Source of the DNA: G963674505 sp964575975
GTDB taxonomy: Bacteria; Desulfobacterota; Desulfobacteria; Desulfobacterales; SKZT01
Assembly: GCA_964575975.1 (NCBI GenBank)
Contig: CAZNTU010000290.1
Coordinates: 1-6,277 of the forward strand
Reading direction: 5' to 3'
Length of the DNA: 6,277 bases
The position numbers and the translations under genes were made by a program. Positions 1 to 4,475 of this stretch are shown here, piece after piece. The notes beneath the pieces were generated by a model that worked only from the letters and a program-made list of their open reading frames with translations, ran no database searches and had not been told where the DNA came from. The first letter of the stretch is position 1, and the number at the start of each line of letters is the position of its first letter.

Positions 1-163
1 GCCGGTAAATCGCGTCCCCGTACTTGTCCGACACGGGGTTTGAAAACCTGTCCGACACGGCGAGCGCGAAATAGGAGAAAATGTTGATCAGAATAAGAAG
101 GACCGCGACATTCAGAAGAATGACGGCCACGTTGCCGTAAAGTTTTATCAGTCGGCTTTTCAT
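1..163 (-). CDS. N-terminus of a membrane-anchored protein, possibly SGNH/GDSL-type hydrolase (partial, cut by window edge)
   Basis: The minus strand is open from an ATG at 163 to the left edge, giving 54 residues that start MKSRLIKLYGNVAVILLNVA. A short basic N-terminus is followed by one strongly hydrophobic segment at about residues 11-35, which reads as an uncleaved signal anchor with the rest of the protein outside the cytoplasm. The last visible residues include an NPVSDKYGD stretch. I associate that pattern with membrane-anchored SGNH/GDSL-like hydrolases of proteobacteria and cyanobacteria, but this is memory of a family look, and no catalytic motif falls inside the window. An in-frame TGA lies five codons upstream of the ATG, so this is the only sensible start. 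No good Shine-Dalgarno is present: the nearest AGGA is about 17 nt upstream. The gene is divergent from the tRNA nucleotidyltransferase gene. Confidence is high that it is a coding start and low on function. Confidence 0.6.
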   Translation of the reverse strand, partial: MKSRLIKLYGNVAVILLNVAVLLILINIFSYFALAVSDRFSNPVSDKYGDAIYR

Positions 164-383
164 GTCTTTGAAAGTTCAATCCTGGGATGGTGGAAAAAAA
201 GAAATTCCCCTTTTGTTTTCTGTTTTTCGGCATGGCGACTATCGCCGGACCCGTAGCAACCGGTATAGAGAGGAGTTTCAAGATTGTCAACAGAAAGAAA
301 CCTTCTTATCGGCACGACCTTTTTTTCATTCTTCCTTGATATCCGATCTTTACGAGCATGCCAAATCGCTGATAAAAAGGGGC
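164..383. promoter_or_regulatory. Divergent intergenic region
   Basis: This 220-base stretch separates two divergent genes and is visibly more AT-rich and homopolymeric than its neighbours. It is open in the frame of the downstream nucleotidyltransferase back to an ATG at 162. That ATG overlaps the start codon of the opposite gene, has no ribosome binding site, and encodes nothing resembling the family, so I treat the stretch as non-coding. A weak rightward promoter candidate is TTGTCA at 284-289, then a 17-bp spacer and TATCGG at 307-312. I found no convincing leftward promoter and no riboswitch-like fold by eye. Confidence 0.4.
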
Positions 384-1805
384 ATGCCAACATCGAACAT
401 TGAAAGACGATTGAAAAAATGGATCGAATCCATGGGGGAACTGCCGACGCTTTATATGGTCGGCGGCGCGGTCAGGGACCATTTGCTTTGCCGTCCTTGC
501 GAAGATATCGATCTGATCTGCCGGGACGCCAAGAAATTCGCCAAGAAGGTCGCCGAAAAAAACGGCGCCGCGTTCGTGCCCTTCGAAAAAAGAGCGGGAG
601 AGCCCTGCTACAGGGTCGTCGATCGAAGAGACTCTTCCTTCGTCGATTTCTCCATCGTCCGGGGCGGCTCTCTGAACAAAGATCTCGCCCTCAGGGACTT
701 TACGATCAACGCCATGGCCGCCGAAGTCGAAAAGGGCGGAAAGATTGGCAGGATCGTCGATCCCCTGGACGGAGCCGGGGACCTGGAAAGAAAAAGAATC
801 AAGACGTGCGGCCCCGAAGCGTTCGTCAACGATCCCCTGAGGATATTAAGGGCGGTTCGGTTCGCGGCCCAACTGGATTTCGAAATCGCTCCCGATACGC
901 TCGACGAAATGCGGTTCCACTCGAGCAAACTGACGTCCGTTTCCAGCGAGAGAATCATGGCCGAACTGTTCAAGATTTTCGGGGTGGACCGGTCGGTCGG
1001 TTTTGTCGGGATTCTGGACGAAGCAGGAGTTCTGGAGGCGATCTTTCCCGAAACAATACCTATGAAAGGCTGCGAGCAAAACGGATATCATCATCTCGAC
1101 GTCTGGGACCATTGTCTTTCCACCTTGGAAAACATAGAGGAGCTTTTACTCGACCCGGAAAAACATTTCGGAAAGGTCGGAAAAAAGGTGCGCGAAAACT
1201 TGGATGCCAATTGCCGAAAACCTCTGTTGAAAATGGCGGCTCTGTTTCACGACGCGGGAAAACCTTCGACGCGGCGGTTCGACGAAAGAAAAAACCGCGC
1301 GACTTTTCACGGCCACGAACAGGCGGGCGCGGCGATCGTCGCCGATATCTCCGAACGAATGCGCATGTCCGGGAAGGACGGCGCATTTCTCGAGACGATG
1401 ACGGCCGAACATTTGCACGTCCTGAACCTGACGTTTCCGGAAGTTAAGAACTCGACGAAAATGCGGTGGTTCCGGAAAATGAAGGACGACTGCGTTCCAG
1501 CCGCGATTTTGGCCATGGCCGACGCCATGAGCAAGAAGGGAGAGCTGTCCGAAGCGGAGGCCCAAGAATCGAAGATCGAACGTCTGCGGGATTTGGCGGC
1601 GGAATATTATTCGTTGGGGGAACAGCGCGTTTTCGAAAGGGAACCGTTACTAAACGGCCACGATTTGATTCGAATGGGCGCCTCTCCCGGTCCTGAAATC
1701 GGCCGTGTTTTGGAACGGGTCCGGGACGCCAGGGACGAGGGCTCTCTTTCGAACCGGGAAGAGGCTTTGGAATTCGCGAAAAAACTGATAGGCAAGATGC
1801 AGTAG
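384..1805 (+). CDS. CCA-adding enzyme / tRNA nucleotidyltransferase (poly(A) polymerase family) with HD domain
   Basis: This 473-residue class II nucleotidyltransferase would add or repair the 3' CCA end of tRNAs in the cytoplasm. A poly(A) polymerase or a CC-/A-only enzyme cannot be excluded from sequence alone. The motifs run in family order: GGAVRD at residues 27-32, the catalytic DID carboxylates at 41 and 43, RDFTINAM at 104-111, NDPLRILRAVRFAAQ from 149, and ERIMAEL at 189-195. An HD phosphohydrolase domain follows, with H243, HD at 289-290 and GHE at 310-312. The C-terminal tRNA-binding part carries NGHDLI...GPEIG...REEA at about 424-465. In the base-recognition motif usually written EDxxR, the Glu is Asn (N149). 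The start is uncertain. ATG 384 has an AAGGGG only 1 nt upstream, while ATG 432 lacks a Shine-Dalgarno but would still include the GGAVRD motif. The gene is monocistronic as seen and ends before a terminator it shares with the convergent gene. Confidence 0.93.
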   Translation: MPTSNIERRLKKWIESMGELPTLYMVGGAVRDHLLCRPCEDIDLICRDAKKFAKKVAEKNGAAFVPFEKRAGEPCYRVVDRRDSSFVDFSIVRGGSLNKDLALRDFTINAMAAEVEKGGKIGRIVDPLDGAGDLERKRIKTCGPEAFVNDPLRILRAVRFAAQLDFEIAPDTLDEMRFHSSKLTSVSSERIMAELFKIFGVDRSVGFVGILDEAGVLEAIFPETIPMKGCEQNGYHHLDVWDHCLSTLENIEELLLDPEKHFGKVGKKVRENLDANCRKPLLKMAALFHDAGKPSTRRFDERKNRATFHGHEQAGAAIVADISERMRMSGKDGAFLETMTAEHLHVLNLTFPEVKNSTKMRWFRKMKDDCVPAAILAMADAMSKKGELSEAEAQESKIERLRDLAAEYYSLGEQRVFEREPLLNGHDLIRMGASPGPEIGRVLERVRDARDEGSLSNREEALEFAKKLIGKMQ

Positions 1806-1824
1806 CAACTTTTTACCAATCCCC

Positions 1825-1852
1825 CCGCTTTTTCCTGTTCGGGAAAGAGCGG
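1825..1852. repeat. Hairpin downstream of the nucleotidyltransferase gene
   Basis: An inverted repeat pairs CCGCTTTTTCC at 1825-1835 with GGAAAGAGCGG at 1842-1852. It has one wobble pair and a 6-nt loop, and begins about 20 nt after the stop codon. No U-run follows on either strand. It could stabilise the mRNA 3' end or act together with the terminator just downstream. Confidence 0.5.
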
Positions 1853-1867
1853 CAGGCGGGAAAAGCA

Positions 1868-1925
1868 AAAACGGCCGTGAAAGTCAAAAAGAGATATTCG
1901 GTTTTCGCGGCCGTTTGTCTTTATT
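1868..1925. terminator. Bidirectional rho-independent terminator between convergent genes
   Basis: A stem of about 14 bp forms between AAACGGCCGTGAAA (1869-1882) and TTTCGCGGCCGTTT (1903-1916), with a single G-T wobble and a 20-nt loop. On the minus strand the stem runs straight into a TTTTTGCTTTT-like tract (1861-1871 complement), a good tail for stopping the carboxypeptidase transcript. On the plus strand the tail is the weaker TTTGTCTTTATT. Its place between two converging stop codons supports the call. Confidence 0.75.
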
Positions 1926-1959
1926 GCTTATCGCCTACGTGTCCCAATGGCGATGCGTG

Positions 1960-3078
1960 TCAATGGTCATAATCGTATGGGATTCCCTTGTTTTTTAATC
2001 TGTACACCTTTTTACGCGGTCGTTTTTTCAGCACGTAAAGCACAAACCCAAAAACGACAAAGAGCCCCGACACCGCTCCGATGAATTTCAATGTGCTTTT
2101 TTTAATGTGGACAACATCGCCGGACTGGGTTTCCGGCTGCGACTTTTCTTCCTCGACGGTCTTGGGTGTCTCTTTGGCAGGCGAAGCAACAGCGACGGAA
2201 ACCGGTTCGGCAGGAGGCGGAGGCGCGTTGAGTACGAGTTCCATCAATCCTTTGGTCAGGATTTCTTTTGTTTTGGCGTCTCTGACTTTTCGGTCCATCG
2301 ATCCCATGACAACGGCAATGGCCCGCTGGTCCTTTTTTTGCGCCGTGGCCGCAATGGAAAACCCTGCTGCGCTATAATACCCGGTTTTCAGCCCGTCGCA
2401 TCCCTCGATGTTCCCAAGGAGGTGATTGTGACTTCTCATGACAAAGGGTTCGGGCGCATCCGACCGGAAGGGACGTTCTTTGGTGGAAGTATATTTCAGG
2501 ACGGCCGGTCGTTTGATCAGTTCCCGACAGAGTTTTGCAATATCCCGCGGCGTCGAGACATCGGGGAGCTGGCCTTTGGAGGGCGGCAGTCCATGCACGG
2601 AGTGAAAAACAGTGTCTTTCATGCCAAGCTCCTGGGCGCGCCTATTCATCAAATCCACAAACGCCTCTTTGCTGCCGGCATAGTGGATCGCCAGCGCCGC
2701 GGCTACGTCATTGGCCGATTGGACTATGAGCGCATAGAGGAGTTCATCCACCGGGAAGACTTCGTTTTCTTTCAGATACACCTGCGACCCTCCGATTTTG
2801 GAGGCCTCGGCGGTCACGGTGACGGCATCGTCCAATGATAGATGGCGAGAATCAACGGCTTCGAGGATGACGAGCAATACCATTAACTTGGTGACGCTGG
2901 CCGGGTAGCTCTTGGCGTCGGCATTGTCCTCGAACAGAACATTCCCCGTGGCGGCGTCGATGACGATGGCGCCTGCATAGGGGGCTTTGGACAAAGTATC
3001 CAATGCGGATACGGAAGGAACAACGTAAAAAATCGTCAGGAGCCAATTCAAGACGAGTAGCATTAATTTTTTGTTCAT
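1960..3078 (-). CDS. D-alanyl-D-alanine carboxypeptidase, PBP5/6 type (peptidase S11), C-terminally membrane anchored
   Basis: This is a serine DD-carboxypeptidase that removes the terminal D-Ala from peptidoglycan pentapeptides in the periplasm. Numbered from MNKK, the protein has 372 residues. A signal peptide covers about 1-25 and ends near VPSVSA. The three active-site motifs are all present: SVTK at 61-64 (nucleophile Ser61, Lys64), SAN at 121-123, and KTG at 231-233. The S11 signatures GGSQVYL (about 96-102) and an HGL...VSTPRDIA segment (about 162-181) lie between them. After the catalytic domain there is no recognisable PBP5 C-terminal beta domain. Instead a Pro/Glu/Lys-rich linker (about 285-325) leads to one transmembrane helix (about 332-350) and a basic cytoplasmic tail. 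ATG 3078 is preferred over ATG 3084 because the AAGGAA box sits 6-7 nt before it and directly abuts 3084. It probably forms an operon with the GAF-GGDEF gene just upstream. Confidence 0.95.
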   Translation of the reverse strand: MNKKLMLLVLNWLLTIFYVVPSVSALDTLSKAPYAGAIVIDAATGNVLFEDNADAKSYPASVTKLMVLLVILEAVDSRHLSLDDAVTVTAEASKIGGSQVYLKENEVFPVDELLYALIVQSANDVAAALAIHYAGSKEAFVDLMNRRAQELGMKDTVFHSVHGLPPSKGQLPDVSTPRDIAKLCRELIKRPAVLKYTSTKERPFRSDAPEPFVMRSHNHLLGNIEGCDGLKTGYYSAAGFSIAATAQKKDQRAIAVVMGSMDRKVRDAKTKEILTKGLMELVLNAPPPPAEPVSVAVASPAKETPKTVEEEKSQPETQSGDVVHIKKSTLKFIGAVSGLFVVFGFVLYVLKKRPRKKVYRLKNKGIPYDYDH

Positions 3079-3084
3079 GAACAT

Positions 3085-3090
3085 TTCCTT
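3085..3090 (-). promoter_or_regulatory. Ribosome binding site deciding the carboxypeptidase start
   Basis: AAGGAA on the minus strand directly abuts the first possible ATG (3084) but lies 6 nt ahead of the ATG at 3078 (7 nt counted from the AGGA core). This favours the second Met, which is also followed by a more typical lysine-rich signal-peptide start. Confidence 0.6.
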
Positions 3091-3114
3091 GATTTAGAGA
3101 TGACGTTCTATGTT

Positions 3115-4215
3115 TCAGGCCAGTTTTATGGCGTCTTTTCCTGTCTCTTTGACGTCGAACATGGCGCGATCGGCAAGGGCAAGAAGAACTGCCATATCAT
3201 TGGCATCATCGGGAAAGGTGGCGATGCCGAAACTCGCGCTCAGCTTCACCATATGGCCGTGGCCGGCGAGGAAAACCGTCCGCTTAATCCTGGATTTTAT
3301 TTCTTCGGCTTTTTTCAGCGCCCGCATCTTGTCGAATCCAGGCAGTATCGCAACGAACTCGTCGCCTCCGTAAGCCACGCCAAAGGCGGGTTCGGCAAGG
3401 CATTTCAGAATTGTCCCGGCAACCTCCTGGATGACCCGGCTGCCCTTCAGATGACCATAAGTGTCCACGACGCGTTTAAAATGATCGATGTCCATAAATA
3501 TCAACGAAAAGGATTCATCGTTGGTCTTGGCCATTCGTACAAGCCTGTCGAGCGCCTCGTACAAGTGTCTTGTATTGTAGAGACCTGTCAGATCGTCGTG
3601 GATGGCCAGATTTCGAATTTCCTGATAATTGCGCATGTTTTCGACGGCGATAGCGGCATAGTCGGCAATAATGGACAGAAGAGGAAGTGGATCTCTTTTG
3701 AGGTTTTTGGGATTGACCACCTCGATAATGCCCACGGTTTTTCCGCCGAAAACAAGGGGGACGCAGATAATGGATTTTGTACGCCATCCTGAAATCCGAT
3801 CCACCTTGCCAGCGAAGAACTCGCATTTTTCTACATCTTCAATGAAAACGGGCTTTTGTTCCAGGGCGGCTTTACCGGCAATTCCTTGTCCGCGCTGCAA
3901 CCGAACGTCCTTGAGTTGTTCAATGTCTATATTGGCGCACAATTCGAAACGGAGTTCTCCGGTTTCTTGATCAAGCAGCAGCAGGGACCAGTTTTCGGCG
4001 GGAAGTAGTTCCGAGACCTTGTCAAGGATTTTGTTAAACAATTTTTTGGAGTTCAACTCGGAAGTGAGATCTTTGCCCAGCTCCATGCACGAGAGCAGTT
4101 CCTTTGCGGTCAATGTATTGTGGCCTCCCATAAGAACCTCCGGCACAAAGGATAATAAATGTCGGGACATTTTTTCACGGCCTGCTTTTATGTCATGAAT
4201 GGCAGTTTGTGTCAA
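3115..4215 (-). CDS. GAF-GGDEF nucleotide cyclase; likely Hypr-type (cyclic AMP-GMP) rather than a plain diguanylate cyclase
   Basis: This cytoplasmic signalling enzyme of 366 residues should make a cyclic dinucleotide from nucleoside triphosphates. A short N-terminal helical region (about 1-55) precedes a GAF sensor domain (about 56-195), which contains the RGQGIAGKAA and CVPLVFGGKTVGIIEV signatures. The GGDEF domain spans about 200-366: DDLTGLYN at 207-214, metal-site DID at 242-244, and GGDEF at 283-287. No transmembrane segment is seen. Two guanine-reading positions of canonical cyclases are changed: the Asn of FKxxND is V250 and the Asp of GHxxGD is S259. The Asp-to-Ser change is the mark of Hypr GGDEF enzymes making 3',3'-cGAMP. 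Where the RxxD inhibitory site should lie, five residues before GGDEF, the sequence is AEPA. The start is TTG at 4215, supported by GAGGAGG 10 nt upstream and an in-frame TGA two codons before it. The carboxypeptidase gene follows 36 bp downstream on the same strand. Confidence 0.93.
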   Translation of the reverse strand: MTQTAIHDIKAGREKMSRHLLSFVPEVLMGGHNTLTAKELLSCMELGKDLTSELNSKKLFNKILDKVSELLPAENWSLLLLDQETGELRFELCANIDIEQLKDVRLQRGQGIAGKAALEQKPVFIEDVEKCEFFAGKVDRISGWRTKSIICVPLVFGGKTVGIIEVVNPKNLKRDPLPLLSIIADYAAIAVENMRNYQEIRNLAIHDDLTGLYNTRHLYEALDRLVRMAKTNDESFSLIFMDIDHFKRVVDTYGHLKGSRVIQEVAGTILKCLAEPAFGVAYGGDEFVAILPGFDKMRALKKAEEIKSRIKRTVFLAGHGHMVKLSASFGIATFPDDANDMAVLLALADRAMFDVKETGKDAIKLA

Positions 4216-4225
4216 GGTTCAAAAC

Positions 4226-4232
4226 CCTCCTC
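4226..4232 (-). promoter_or_regulatory. Strong Shine-Dalgarno supporting a TTG start
   Basis: GAGGAGG on the minus strand lies 10 nt before the TTG at 4215. An in-frame stop at 4219-4221 rules out a more upstream start. The next candidate, ATG 4170, has only a weak GCAGG ahead of it. Confidence 0.65.
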
Positions 4233-4327
4233 GGTCCGGATCGTCTTGAACGAGTTGATACTTTTTTTTCGTCGATTTGATTGTTAATTTTCCGGGTTTT
4301 GCAGCGGAGAGTTAAAGACGGGATTCA

Positions 4328-4333
4328 ATTGTA
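4328..4333 (-). promoter_or_regulatory. Possible -10 box for the GAF-GGDEF/carboxypeptidase unit
   Basis: TACAAT on the minus strand matches the sigma70 -10 consensus at five of six positions and would give a leader of roughly 105 nt. No good -35 is found at the expected distance, so an activator or another sigma factor would be needed. This is weak evidence. Confidence 0.25.
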
Positions 4334-4339
4334 TTTTTG

Positions 4340-4368
4340 TTGACAAAAAGCTTGTTCCTATCTAAACA
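4340..4368 (+). promoter_or_regulatory. Sigma70-like promoter for the PhaC-like gene
   Basis: A perfect -35 TTGACA at 4340-4345 is followed by a 17-bp spacer and TAAACA at 4363-4368 as the -10. Transcription would start near 4375, giving a leader of about 100 nt before the ATG at 4476. The -10 is only a partial match. Confidence 0.5.
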
Positions 4369-4378
4369 ATTTTCAACT

Positions 4379-4405
4379 GGCTTCTTTCCAGACGAGCAAG
4401 AAGCC
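4379..4405 (+). repeat. Inverted repeat at the start of the PhaC-like gene's leader
   Basis: GGCTTCTT at 4379-4386 and AAGAAGCC at 4398-4405 form a perfect 8-bp inverted repeat with an 11-nt loop, just downstream of the predicted transcription start. It could be a 5' mRNA hairpin or a dyad operator. There is no U-run, so a terminator is unlikely. Confidence 0.4.
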
Positions 4406-4441
4406 GATCGCACGGTTAAACGGAAGACTTTACGGCGGTCA

Positions 4442-4454
4442 GGGCCGCAGGCCC
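4442..4454 (+). repeat. Small GC-rich hairpin before the PhaC-like gene's ribosome binding site
   Basis: GGGCC and GGCCC pair around a GCA loop, ending 7 nt before the AAGGA ribosome binding site at 4462-4466. It may affect translation initiation, but short GC-rich hairpins like this also occur by chance. Confidence 0.25.
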
Positions 4455-4475
4455 GCAACGAAAGGAACAGCCGCA

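Noticed and set aside
25..60. 12-bp direct repeat TGTCCGACACGG at 25-36 and 49-60
   Set aside because: The copies are 24 bp apart and in frame inside the partial membrane-protein gene, encoding VSD twice. No further copies are seen, so this is most likely a chance or a small coding duplication.
162..383. In-frame N-terminal extension of the nucleotidyltransferase starting at ATG 162
   Set aside because: No ribosome binding site, start codon overlapping the divergent gene's start, AT-rich and low-complexity content, and no family resemblance before about residue 27 of the shorter form.
284..403. Short TTG-started reading frame of 39 codons preceded by AGAGGAG, overlapping the nucleotidyltransferase start
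   Set aside because: The spacing of about 9 nt is attractive, but the peptide shows no recognisable feature and short frames like this are common by chance. The same bases also fit the weak promoter candidate.
419..1447. Plus-strand open frame of 342 codons in another frame of the nucleotidyltransferase gene
   Set aside because: Extremely Arg/Gly-rich translation typical of an out-of-frame reading. The true frame carries the motifs.
2107..2838. Plus-strand open frame of 243 codons across the carboxypeptidase gene
   Set aside because: Antisense to a gene with all three S11 motifs, with no ribosome binding site and no domain seen.
3100..3792. Plus-strand open frame of 230 codons antisense to the GAF-GGDEF gene
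   Set aside because: The minus strand carries GAF and GGDEF signatures throughout, so the plus frame is a shadow.
4216..4475. Possible GEMM (c-di-GMP/cGAMP) riboswitch near the GGDEF gene
   Set aside because: I looked for the conserved GEMM core on both strands and did not find it. The region reads as promoter plus simple dyads.
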